Part shown: piece by piece, positions 34,227-42,457 of the stretch
Layout of the letters: each line of letters opens with the position of its first letter
Position numbering within the stretch: the stretch's first letter is position 1
NCBI RefSeq assembly: GCF_028728205.1
Contig: NZ_JAQYUU010000001.1
Span: forward strand, 186,001-250,000
Origin: Clostridium sp. 'White wine YQ'
GTDB taxonomy: Bacteria; Bacillota; Clostridia; Clostridiales; Clostridiaceae
Direction: 5' to 3'
Length of the DNA stretch: 64,000 bases
Notes under the pieces: generated by a model
What the model saw: only the letters and a program-made list of their open reading frames with translations
Databases searched by the model: none
What the model was told of the DNA's origin: nothing
Translations under genes and position numbers: made by a program

Positions 34227-35384
34227 TTGTTATACAGAACTTATGGAAAAACAAATGAAAAAGTTTCAGAACTTGGATTTGGGTGTATGAGACTGCCTAT
34301 TATTAATGGAGATAGTACTAAAATAGATGAAGAAAAAGCTACTGAAATGATTCGTCATGCAATAGATAATGGAGTTAATTATATTGATACAGCTTTTCCA
34401 TACCACGGTACAGGAATGGGAAATGGAGGAGAGAGTGAACCTTTCGTGGGAAGAGCTCTTAAAGATGGGTATAGAGAAAAAGTAAATTTAGCAACAAAGC
34501 TACCTAGCTGGTTAATAAAGACTAGAGAGGATATGGATAAATATTTAAATGCTCAATTAGAGCGCTTACAAACAGATAGAATAGATTTTTATTTAGTTCA
34601 TGCTCTTAATGAAGGAGTATGGGAAAATCTTAAGAAACTAGGTATAGATGAATTCTTAGATTCTGCCATAAAAGATGGAAGAATAAGATATGCAGGATTT
34701 TCTTTCCATGATAAACTAGAAGTATTTAAAGGTATAGTTGATTATTATGATTGGTCATTCTGCCAAATACAATATAACTATCTAGATGAAAATTATCAAG
34801 CAGGTAAAGAAGGCTTGCAATATGCAGCTAGTAAGGGGTTAGGTGTAGCTATCATGGAGCCACTTAGAGGCGGAAAGATAGTTAAAAATCTACCAGAAGA
34901 AGCAATGAAAGCGTTCGATGAATATGAAGTTAAAAGATCACCAGCTGAATGGGCTCTAAGATGGGTATGGAATCACCCAGAAGTTTCAGTAGTATTAAGT
35001 GGAATGAATGATATGGATAATATCAATGAAAATATAAGAACAGCTAGTGATGCAGCTCCAAACTCTTTGTCAGAAAAAGAGTTAGAAATTATGGATAAAG
35101 TTAAAAATGTATATAAAGAAAGAGTGAAGGTTAATTGTACAGCATGTGAATATTGTATGCCATGTCCAAAAGGCGTAAATATACCAAAGAACTTCACTTA
35201 TTATAATGAATATAGTTTATTTGTTACTCCAGGTACAGAAAAAGAACTAAAAGCTAGATATAGTGGAGTTAAACCTGAGGAAAGAGCAATAAATTGTGTA
35301 GAATGCGGTAAATGCGAAAGTCATTGTCCACAATCAATTAAAATTCGCCAAGAATTAAAGAATGTAACTGCATTATTTGCATAA
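34227..35384 (+). CDS. Aldo/keto reductase with C-terminal ferredoxin domain
   Basis: A 385-residue oxidoreductase. The AKR barrel (about 1-285) has LGFGCMRLPI, the catalytic-type YIDTAFPYHGTG, ATKLPSW and YLVHAL. The C-terminus carries two cysteine clusters, CTACEYCMPCP and CVECGKCESHCP, typical of [4Fe-4S] binding. This class of AKR is common in anaerobes, with unknown substrates and possible ferredoxin-linked electron flow. The TTG start has GAGGGGG upstream. It is co-transcribed with the alcohol dehydrogenase gene and followed by a hairpin. Confidence 0.9.
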   Translation: MLYRTYGKTNEKVSELGFGCMRLPIINGDSTKIDEEKATEMIRHAIDNGVNYIDTAFPYHGTGMGNGGESEPFVGRALKDGYREKVNLATKLPSWLIKTREDMDKYLNAQLERLQTDRIDFYLVHALNEGVWENLKKLGIDEFLDSAIKDGRIRYAGFSFHDKLEVFKGIVDYYDWSFCQIQYNYLDENYQAGKEGLQYAASKGLGVAIMEPLRGGKIVKNLPEEAMKAFDEYEVKRSPAEWALRWVWNHPEVSVVLSGMNDMDNINENIRTASDAAPNSLSEKELEIMDKVKNVYKERVKVNCTACEYCMPCPKGVNIPKNFTYYNEYSLFVTPGTEKELKARYSGVKPEERAINCVECGKCESHCPQSIKIRQELKNVTALFA

Positions 35385-35388
35385 GTTT

Positions 35389-35424
35389 ATATTGTCATAA
35401 AAGCTTTTGCTTTTATGACAATAT
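35389..35424 (+). terminator. Perfect hairpin between the AKR gene and nikMN
   Basis: ATATTGTCATAAAAGC pairs exactly with GCTTTTATGACAATAT around a TTTT loop. The following TTGTATTTG is a poor T-tract, so read-through into the nickel transporter genes is possible. Confidence 0.7.
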
Positions 35425-35455
35425 TTGTATTTGAATTCAAAGGAGTGTTCAACTA

Positions 35456-36439
35456 GTGCATATACCGGATAATTATTTAAGTCCATCAACTTGTGCTACA
35501 TTTGGTGCAGCAATGATTCCAATTTGGAGAAGGGCGAGCATTAAGATTAAAAAAGAAGTAACAAGACAAAAAATGCCTTTACTTGGGGTTTCGGCAGCCT
35601 TTTCATTTTTGACTATGATGTTTAATATACCTCTTCCAGGTGGGACGACTGGACATGCAGTTGGTGGAGCTTTGGCAGCTATATTACTTGGTCCATATAG
35701 TGCTGTAATAGCTGTAACTATTTCACTTGTAATTCAGGCATTGTTCTTTGGAGATGGAGGGGTGCTGGCTCTAGGTGTGAATTGTTTTAATATGGCATTT
35801 ATAATGCCATTTACAGCATATTATATTTTTAATTTTATAAAAAAAGTAGTTCCCGGAAAGAAAGCAGAGTATATTGGAGCTCTAGCTAGTGGATATATAT
35901 CAGTGAATTTTGCAGCTTTATTTGCAGCAATAGAATTCGGAGTACAACCTCTTTTATTTAAAGATGGAAGTGGATTGCCTTTATATAGTCCCTATGGATT
36001 AAATGTTTCTATACCAGCTATGATAATTCCTCATTTATTAGTGGTTGGGGTTTTGGAAGCAATAATTACAGCTGGTGTGTATGGTTATGTGAGAAAAGTT
36101 TCTCCAGAAGTAATATACAAGGGTAGCGTTAGTAAGATAAGAGGGATATTTATAATAGCGTTAGTGATTATTTTAGCAACCCCTTTAGGATTATTAGCAT
36201 CTGGAACTGCTTGGGGAGAATGGGATACAAGCGAGATAAGCAAGACACTAGGTTTTACACCAAAAGGGATGGAACAAGGAGTTAATTTTAATGCACCTAT
36301 GCAAGGCTATGGTGTAAGTGGAATAAAAGAAAATATAGGGTATATATTATCAGCTATAGCTGGGGTAATACTAATCATAATTCTATTTAAGATTATTTCC
36401 AAAATAAATTTAAAAAAACGCACGAAAGGTGAAGAATGA
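35456..36439 (+). CDS. nikMN: Nickel ECF transporter substrate-specific component, NikMN fusion
   Basis: A membrane protein of 327 residues, CbiM/NikM type, with a C-terminal NikN/PDGLE-like part (about 225-320). The GTG start at 35456 (AAGGAGTG upstream) is decisive, because it gives MHIPDNYLSPST. In NikM/CbiM the free N-terminus and His2 bind the metal. GGTTGHAVGGALAAILLGP is a further family signature with a likely metal His. Nickel rather than cobalt is inferred from the downstream larC and larB, whose products need nickel; no cobalamin gene is nearby. It overlaps nikQ by 4 bases. Confidence 0.88.
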   Translation: MHIPDNYLSPSTCATFGAAMIPIWRRASIKIKKEVTRQKMPLLGVSAAFSFLTMMFNIPLPGGTTGHAVGGALAAILLGPYSAVIAVTISLVIQALFFGDGGVLALGVNCFNMAFIMPFTAYYIFNFIKKVVPGKKAEYIGALASGYISVNFAALFAAIEFGVQPLLFKDGSGLPLYSPYGLNVSIPAMIIPHLLVVGVLEAIITAGVYGYVRKVSPEVIYKGSVSKIRGIFIIALVIILATPLGLLASGTAWGEWDTSEISKTLGFTPKGMEQGVNFNAPMQGYGVSGIKENIGYILSAIAGVILIIILFKIISKINLKKRTKGEE

Positions 36440-37236
36440 TAGAAGAATGGCTTTTAGTAAAAGATAGTTACGTACCAAAAGATGAAAAAAATTCATATAT
36501 AGAAAAAAGTATTTTCTCCATAATTAGGATTATAGCTATAATAAGACAAAATAAGAATAGAGATGAAATTATTTATTCAATAAATCCTACAATTAAGGTT
36601 ATTGCCTCAATATTAAGTGTAATTTTGATATCAATAACAAGAAGTTTTATTTTTTTATCTATATTTGATATATATTTATTACTAACTCTTTTTCTTATGG
36701 ATAGTAAAGAAAGAAAAAGAATATTACTATCAAGTATGGTTTTCCCAATTATAACTTTAGTTGCATTAATACCATCTATGTTATATGGAAACATATATAA
36801 TAGTTTATTACTTTGCCAAAAGATTGTAACAACAATAGTCATAATGAATTTACTGTCTCATAATACTAAATGGAGTGAAATTAGTAAGTCACTAAAATTA
36901 TTATTTGTACCAGATATATTTATATGGATATTAGAGATAACAATTAAATATATTGTACTTCTAGGTGAGTATTCAATAAACTTACTATATGCGTTTAAAC
37001 TTAGATCAGTTGGAATTAATAATGATAAATATAATTCCATTTCAAAAATTATTGGGAATCTATTTCTTAAATCTTATAAGATGAGTGAAGAAATGTCCTA
37101 TGCTATGGAATGCAGAGGTTTCATAGGGGAGTATAAAACACCAATAAAATTTAACTTGGGAAAATTTGATTATATCTATATAATAATAAATATATTATTA
37201 TTTACTATTTTTATATTTGAATTTATAGCAAGTTAA
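36436..37236 (+). CDS. nikQ: Nickel ECF transporter transmembrane component (CbiQ/NikQ)
   Basis: The energy-coupling T component, 266 residues, with about five or six hydrophobic segments between 48 and 262. Near the C-terminus MECRGFIG matches the Ala-Arg-Gly type coupling motif that contacts the ATPase. The start overlaps the nikMN stop (ATGA), and nikO follows after 12 bases, so the three transporter subunits are made together. The N-terminal 40 residues are polar and variable. Confidence 0.87.
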   Translation: MIEEWLLVKDSYVPKDEKNSYIEKSIFSIIRIIAIIRQNKNRDEIIYSINPTIKVIASILSVILISITRSFIFLSIFDIYLLLTLFLMDSKERKRILLSSMVFPIITLVALIPSMLYGNIYNSLLLCQKIVTTIVIMNLLSHNTKWSEISKSLKLLFVPDIFIWILEITIKYIVLLGEYSINLLYAFKLRSVGINNDKYNSISKIIGNLFLKSYKMSEEMSYAMECRGFIGEYKTPIKFNLGKFDYIYIIINILLFTIFIFEFIAS

Positions 37237-37248
37237 GGAGATTAATAA

Positions 37249-37974
37249 ATGATAAAACTAGAGCATGCTTCATTTACTTACAAAAGTAAACAAGCTCTTG
37301 AGGATATTAACATTCATATAAAAGAAGGAGAAGCAATAGCAATTATAGGTCCGAACGGAAGTGGAAAATCAACTTTTTTGAAGTTATTGAATGGAATTAT
37401 ATCTCCAAGTGAAGGTAAGTATATTTTTGATGGAACTGAAATTAATGAAAATAAATTAAAAGATAATAAATTTTTGAAGTTATTTCATAAAAGAGTTGGA
37501 TTCGTTTTTCAAAATTCAGATACTCAGCTTTTTTGCTCAACAGTATTTGAAGAAATAGCCTTTGGCCCCATTCAAATGGGATTAAGAGAAGATGAAATAA
37601 ATAAGAGAGTTAATGATTGTCTTAAAATGCTTAATATTGAAAAAATAAAAGATGAGCACCCATATAATTTAAGCGGTGGAGAGAAAAAAAGAGTTGCAAT
37701 TGCTAGTGTTTTGGCCTTAAACCCAGAAGTATTAACATTAGATGAGCCTATGAGTGGAATAGATCCCAAAGGTAAAAGATTCCTAAGAGATTTATTGATT
37801 GCACTAAATAAGAGTGGAAAAACGATACTTTGTGCAACTCACGACTTTCAATATGTTGATGGAGTGTTTGAAAGAGCAATTGTATTTTCAGAGAATCATA
37901 AAATTATAAGAGATGATAAATATTATAACATTATAGAGGATGAAGAATTTTTAAAGGAATATAACATAATATAG
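37249..37974 (+). CDS. nikO: Nickel ECF transporter ATPase (CbiO/NikO)
   Basis: An ABC ATPase of 241 residues powering the transporter. Walker A GPNGSGKST, Q-loop FQNSDTQLF, signature LSGGEKKRVAIA, Walker B VLTLDEPM and the switch His in CATHDFQYV are all present. The start has AAGGAGATTAATAA. The stop codon TAG lies inside the TATAGGG end of repeat copy F, so the repeat forms the very end of the gene. The product ends EYNII at a normal length, so no major truncation is evident. Confidence 0.92.
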   Translation: MIKLEHASFTYKSKQALEDINIHIKEGEAIAIIGPNGSGKSTFLKLLNGIISPSEGKYIFDGTEINENKLKDNKFLKLFHKRVGFVFQNSDTQLFCSTVFEEIAFGPIQMGLREDEINKRVNDCLKMLNIEKIKDEHPYNLSGGEKKRVAIASVLALNPEVLTLDEPMSGIDPKGKRFLRDLLIALNKSGKTILCATHDFQYVDGVFERAIVFSENHKIIRDDKYYNIIEDEEFLKEYNII

Positions 37975-38058
37975 GGTTTTTATAGGAAACTTAGTTTATT
38001 CTTGTTAGAAAATATCGGTTTCTGGATATTTTCAGGCATGAATAAATTTTAAAACCCT
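37970..38058. repeat. Dispersed palindromic repeat, copy F (long form) within the lar operon
   Basis: TATAGGGTTTTTATAGGAAAC, then TTAGTTTATTCTTG, a central stem-loop in which GAAAATATC faces GATATTTTC, then AGGCATGAATAAATTTTAAAACCCT. It has the orientation of copy A and fills most of the 120-base gap between nikO and larC. The nikO stop codon is part of its left end. Confidence 0.75.
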
Positions 38059-38094
38059 AAATAATCTTTAAAAAAAAGTAATGGAGAGATAAAT

Positions 38095-39384
38095 ATGAGA
38101 GTATTATACTATGATTGTTTTTGCGGAATAAGCGGAGATATGAATTTAGCTGCTTTGATAGATTTAGGAGTTCCAAGAGAATATTTAATTAAAGAAATTT
38201 CAAAATTAGGGTTGGATTCAGAATATGAAATAAAATTTGAAACTTCGGCGAAAAAAGGAATAACGGGAACAAGAGTTGATGTAATACTTAAAAATGAACA
38301 TACACATCATGAGCACTCAGAAGAACAGCATAATCACAGTCATATTCATGACCATAGTCATGGGCATATACATGGTCACAACCATGAAAATATTAATAAA
38401 ATAGATCATGAACACCAACATAGAAATTTAAAAGATATTGAAGAAATAATTAACTCTAGTACCCTAGATGATAATATTAAAAAAATGAGTATAGAAATGT
38501 TTATGAAAGTAGCAGTAGCTGAAGCTAAAGTTCATGGGAAATCGCTTAATGAAGTACATTTTCACGAGGTGGGGGCCACTGATTCAATAGTAGATATTGT
38601 AGGAGCGGCTATAGCTATAGACTATTTAAAAGTAGATAAGATAATGGCATCTACTGTTCAAGTAGGTGGTGGATTTGTTAAATGTGCACATGGTTTAATG
38701 CCAGTACCTGCACCAGCAACAGCAGAAATACTAAAAAATATTCCAATGAATACAGGAATAGTGCAATTTGAGACAACTACCCCAACTGGAGCAGCAATTT
38801 TATCAGCTAACGTTAAAGAATTTACTGATAAAATAGATTTTTCAATAGAGAAAATTGGGTACGGCATTGGCCATAGAGACTTAGATATACCCAATATATT
38901 AAGAGTTTATATAGGGGTAAAAGAAGAACATGAAGAAATACAGGAACAATATATCATAGAAACAAATATTGATGATATGAATCCAGAATTATATGGATAT
39001 ATTGAGGAAAAACTTTTTGAAATAGGAGCTTTAGATGTTTATAAAACACCTATATTTATGAAAAAGGGAAGACCAGCTATAAAGTTAAGTATATTAGTTA
39101 ATAATAACTGCGAAAAAGAAGTACTAGATGTAATTTTTAAAGAAAGTACTTCCATAGGAGTAAGAAAATATAAGGTTGAAAAAATAATGCTAACCAGAGA
39201 ATTTTCTAAAGTTAAAACTAAATATGGAGAGGTAACTATTAAAAGCTCTTTTTATAAAGGTGAATTGGTTAAGTATAAGGCAGAATATGAAGATTGCAGA
39301 AATATAGCAATAGAAAATAATATACCAATAGAAAAAGTTTATAAAGAAGTTAATAAAACACTTCAGGAGAATGTCAATGGATAA
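38095..39384 (+). CDS. larC: Nickel-pincer cofactor nickel insertase LarC, with His-rich insert
   Basis: A CTP-dependent cyclometallase that inserts nickel into the NPN cofactor precursor. The 429 residues begin VLYYDCFCGISGDM and contain VHFHEVGATDSIVDIVGAA, GLMPVPAPATAEIL and ETTTPTGAAIL. A segment from about 69 to 109 holds 17 histidines in 41 residues, a likely nickel store or delivery arm. Unlike in L. plantarum, where larC1/larC2 are joined by frameshifting, here it is a single frame. Ribosome site ATGGAGAG. larB overlaps its end. Confidence 0.93.
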   Translation: MRVLYYDCFCGISGDMNLAALIDLGVPREYLIKEISKLGLDSEYEIKFETSAKKGITGTRVDVILKNEHTHHEHSEEQHNHSHIHDHSHGHIHGHNHENINKIDHEHQHRNLKDIEEIINSSTLDDNIKKMSIEMFMKVAVAEAKVHGKSLNEVHFHEVGATDSIVDIVGAAIAIDYLKVDKIMASTVQVGGGFVKCAHGLMPVPAPATAEILKNIPMNTGIVQFETTTPTGAAILSANVKEFTDKIDFSIEKIGYGIGHRDLDIPNILRVYIGVKEEHEEIQEQYIIETNIDDMNPELYGYIEEKLFEIGALDVYKTPIFMKKGRPAIKLSILVNNNCEKEVLDVIFKESTSIGVRKYKVEKIMLTREFSKVKTKYGEVTIKSSFYKGELVKYKAEYEDCRNIAIENNIPIEKVYKEVNKTLQENVNG

Positions 39385-40123
39385 AGAAGATATAAAGGAA
39401 TTATTGGAATCAGTAAAAAATAATAAAATAGATGTAGAAGAGGCACTAGGAAAGCTTGAGGACTTACCATTTAAGGAGTTAGGCTTTGCAAAGATAGATA
39501 ATCATAGAGAGCTTAGGGTAGGTTATCCAGAAGTCATATATTGTGAGGGTAAAACTGTAGAACAAGTAAGAGATATAGTAAAGTTTATGCTAACAAAAGA
39601 TAACAATATATTAGGAACTAGAGCTTCATATGAGATGTACTTGGCAGTAAAAGAACTATGTAATGAGGCAGAGTATAACTCTCTAGGTAGAACAATAACT
39701 ATTAAAAAGAAGAAACAAGATGTTGCTGATAGTTATATTGCTATAGTTTCAGCAGGAACATCAGATTTACCTGTAGTAGAAGAGGCTGTAGAAACAGCTA
39801 AAATACTTGGAAATAGAGTGGAAAAAATTACTGATGTAGGAGTTGCAGGGATTCATAGGCTTTTTTCTAGATTAGATATAATCAGAGGCGCAAAGGTAGT
39901 AATAGTAGTTGCAGGAATGGAAGGGGCTCTAGCCAGTGTAATAGGCGGCCTTGTAAATAAACCAGTTATTGCAGTTCCTACAAGTGTTGGCTATGGAGCA
40001 AACTTTGGTGGGCTTTCCGCACTTTTATCAATGCTAAATAGCTGTGCCAGCGGTGTGAGTGTAGTTAATATTGACAATGGATTTGGAGCAGCTTATAATG
40101 CTAGCATCATCAATAAATTGTAA
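39377..40123 (+). CDS. larB: Nickel-pincer cofactor biosynthesis protein LarB
   Basis: Carboxylates and hydrolyses nicotinic acid adenine dinucleotide to start NPN cofactor synthesis. The 248 residues have a helical N-terminal part (KEDIKELLESVKNNKI) and a PurE-like AIR-carboxylase domain: IVSAGTSDLPVVEEA, TDVGVAGIHRL, VVVAGMEGALASVIGG, VPTSVGYGANFGG. I prefer the ATG at 39377, 6 bases after AGGAGA. The ATG at 39371 is only one base from it. It overlaps the larC stop by 8 bases. Confidence 0.93.
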   Translation: MDKEDIKELLESVKNNKIDVEEALGKLEDLPFKELGFAKIDNHRELRVGYPEVIYCEGKTVEQVRDIVKFMLTKDNNILGTRASYEMYLAVKELCNEAEYNSLGRTITIKKKKQDVADSYIAIVSAGTSDLPVVEEAVETAKILGNRVEKITDVGVAGIHRLFSRLDIIRGAKVVIVVAGMEGALASVIGGLVNKPVIAVPTSVGYGANFGGLSALLSMLNSCASGVSVVNIDNGFGAAYNASIINKL

Positions 40124-40246
40124 ATTTATATCACTGTAATAGAATTTATTAGAACTTTTAGGAGGTGATATAAAGATATAATTGTAATCGATATATATAA
40201 TGTAAAAAAATAATAAATAATATAAATAAATTTGGAGGGTAATAAA

Positions 40247-41158
40247 ATGAAACAAATTAATTTGGGTAATAGTGGACTTATGGCATCGGAAATAGTATTA
40301 GGTTGTATGAGAATAGATAAATTTTCAGTAGATGAAGTTAAAGATCTTATTAATACTGCTGTTGAATGTGGGATTGATTTCTTTGATCATGCTGATATTT
40401 ATGGAGGAGGAAAGAGTGAAGAACTTTTTGGTGAGGCACTTACTCCAGCTCTAAGAGATAAAATAAAGATTCAAACAAAGTGCAGTATTAGAAAAGGATT
40501 TTATGATTTTTCAAAGGAACATATTTTATCATCAGTAGATGCAAGTTTAAAACGTCTAAAAACTGATTATGTTGATACATTACTACTTCATAGACCAGAT
40601 ACATTAATGGAACCAGAAGAAGTAGCAGAAGCTTTTAATGAATTATATAAGAGCGGAAAAGTAAAAAGCTTTGGCGTAAGTAACCATAATCCAATGCAAA
40701 TAGAATTACTTCAAAAATATACAGAGCACAAACTTATAATAAATCAATTACAACTTAGTATTACTAACACTGGAATGATTGATTCTGGAATTAATGTAAA
40801 TACAAAATTCCCAGGAGCAATAGATCGTGATGGAAGTGTTCTTGAGTATTCTAGATTAAAGGATATTACAATTCAAGCTTGGTCACCATTCCAATATGGA
40901 TTCTTTGAAGGTGTTTTCTTAAACAATGATAAGTTCCCTGAACTAAATAAAGTATTAGATAAGATCGCTGCAGAAAAGAATATATCAACTTCTGCACTAG
41001 CAGTTGCGTGGATTTTAAGACATCCAGCAAAAATTCAAACAATTGTTGGAACAACTAATAAAGATAGATTAAGAGATATATGCACCGCTTCGGATGTTTT
41101 ATTAACAAGAGAAGAATGGTATGAAATTTATAGAGCAGCAGGTAATGAACTACCATAA
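40247..41158 (+). CDS. Aldo/keto reductase (YdhF-like)
   Basis: NAD(P)H-dependent carbonyl reductase of 303 residues. Features are NLGNSGLMASEIVLGCMR, the catalytic FFDHADIYGGGKSEELFG (Asp/Tyr), Lys in KIQTKCSIRKG, His in LLLHRPD, and the C-terminal cofactor segment IVGTTNKDRL. It lacks the ferredoxin tail of the first AKR in this region. The ATG follows TTTGGAGGG. It lies after larB and before a second Fe-type alcohol dehydrogenase gene. A terminator ends the unit. The substrate is unknown. Confidence 0.9.
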   Translation: MKQINLGNSGLMASEIVLGCMRIDKFSVDEVKDLINTAVECGIDFFDHADIYGGGKSEELFGEALTPALRDKIKIQTKCSIRKGFYDFSKEHILSSVDASLKRLKTDYVDTLLLHRPDTLMEPEEVAEAFNELYKSGKVKSFGVSNHNPMQIELLQKYTEHKLIINQLQLSITNTGMIDSGINVNTKFPGAIDRDGSVLEYSRLKDITIQAWSPFQYGFFEGVFLNNDKFPELNKVLDKIAAEKNISTSALAVAWILRHPAKIQTIVGTTNKDRLRDICTASDVLLTREEWYEIYRAAGNELP

Positions 41159-41167
41159 TAGCTTTAA

Positions 41168-41195
41168 AGGCGGATTCAGAGGAATCCGCTTTTGT
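41168..41195 (+). terminator. Terminator after the second AKR gene
   Basis: GCGGATT pairs with AATCCGC around a 6-base loop, followed by TTTTGTTA. Confidence 0.75.
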
Positions 41196-41258
41196 TATAT
41201 ATTTTCATAATAGGAAATTGGTATTATACTATAATTAAAAATGCAAAGGAGAATTATA

Positions 41259-42347
41259 ATGAACAGTTTTTATATGCCAACAAAGATACTTTCAGGAGAA
41301 AATGTAATTCAAGAAAATTATAAGGAATTTGCTAAGCTAGGTAAAAAGGCTTTAATAGTTACAGGTAGGGGATCATCAAAGAAAAATGGTTCTTTAAAAG
41401 ATGTTGAAGAAGCATTAAAGAAAGCTTCAATTGAATATATTATTTTTGATGAGGTGGAGGAAAACCCTTCCCTAGAAACTATTGAGAAAGCAGGAGAACT
41501 AGGGAGAAAAGAAAAAATTGATTTTATAGTAGGTATAGGTGGAGGGTCTCCGCTGGATTCTTCAAAGGTAATAGGAATATTAGTAAAAAACGCCTCAATA
41601 AGTGGGGAGGATGTATTTATAAAATCAAATCTTAAATCTGTGGATATAGTAGCAGTGCCAACAACTTCAGGTACTGGTAGTGAAGTTACACAGTATGCTA
41701 TAGTAACTATTCATAAAGAAAAAACAAAAAAGAATTACGGACAGAGCATATTTCCTGTAATATCTTTCTTAGATCCAAGATATACTTTAGAGGCTCCATT
41801 AAAAATAACAGTAAATACCGCAGTAGATGCATTTTCACATCTAGTTGAGGGATATTTAAATAGAAATGCAAGTATTTTAACAGATGCTATTGCTGAAGCT
41901 GGCATGAGAATATGGGGAGAATGCATTGAGTCTTTAATATCAGGAGATTTAGATATTAAGATTAGAGAAAAACTAATGTTTGCTTCGACTTTAGGTGGAA
42001 TACTAATTGCACAAACAGGAACATCTTTGCCTCATGGCATGGGATATGCACTTACCTACAATAAAGGTATACCTCATGGCCTTGCAAATGGTGTATTATA
42101 CGTGGAATACTTAAGGGTATTTAAGCATAGAGAAAAGGTTGATAAAATTCCTAAAATATTAGGAATTGATAGCTATGAAAAATTTGAAAAAATATTAAGA
42201 GATCTTACAAAGATTGAAATAAATCTAACTAATGTAGAAATTGAGGAATATGCTAAAGGAATATTTGAAAATAAAGGGAAGCTCGCAAATCATCCGGAAG
42301 AAATTACTTATGAAGAATTACTAAATATATATAAAAGAAGTTTATAA
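41259..42347 (+). CDS. Iron-containing alcohol dehydrogenase (second)
   Basis: A 362-residue group III alcohol dehydrogenase. Signatures are SFYMPTKILSGENV, IVGIGGGSPLDSSKV, VPTTSGTGSEVTQ, and metal-site histidines in VDAFSHLVEGYL and LPHGMGYALTYNKGIPHGLANG. It belongs to a different branch from the first one, with a shorter C-terminus. The ATG at 41259 has AAAGGAG upstream. TATAAT at 41230-41235 may be its -10. The upstream operator palindrome of the first alcohol dehydrogenase gene is not present here. Confidence 0.9.
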   Translation: MNSFYMPTKILSGENVIQENYKEFAKLGKKALIVTGRGSSKKNGSLKDVEEALKKASIEYIIFDEVEENPSLETIEKAGELGRKEKIDFIVGIGGGSPLDSSKVIGILVKNASISGEDVFIKSNLKSVDIVAVPTTSGTGSEVTQYAIVTIHKEKTKKNYGQSIFPVISFLDPRYTLEAPLKITVNTAVDAFSHLVEGYLNRNASILTDAIAEAGMRIWGECIESLISGDLDIKIREKLMFASTLGGILIAQTGTSLPHGMGYALTYNKGIPHGLANGVLYVEYLRVFKHREKVDKIPKILGIDSYEKFEKILRDLTKIEINLTNVEIEEYAKGIFENKGKLANHPEEITYEELLNIYKRSL

Positions 42348-42457
42348 TAATAGGCTTAAGAAAATGATACCCAACTAAAAATCTTACTCCTATGGATATT
42401 AATATTATGCAAGGCATATATTATAGATTATGAGTTTGATTTTTGGATGTGGTTATA

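Noticed and set aside
35385-35455. NiCo or cobalamin riboswitch before the nickel transporter
   Set aside because: The gap is only about 70 bases and is filled by one simple perfect hairpin, too small for either riboswitch.
31408-42347. Cobalamin uptake/synthesis reading of the CbiM-Q-O-like genes
   Set aside because: No cobalamin synthesis gene or cobalamin riboswitch is visible, and larC/larB follow directly, so nickel is the better assignment.
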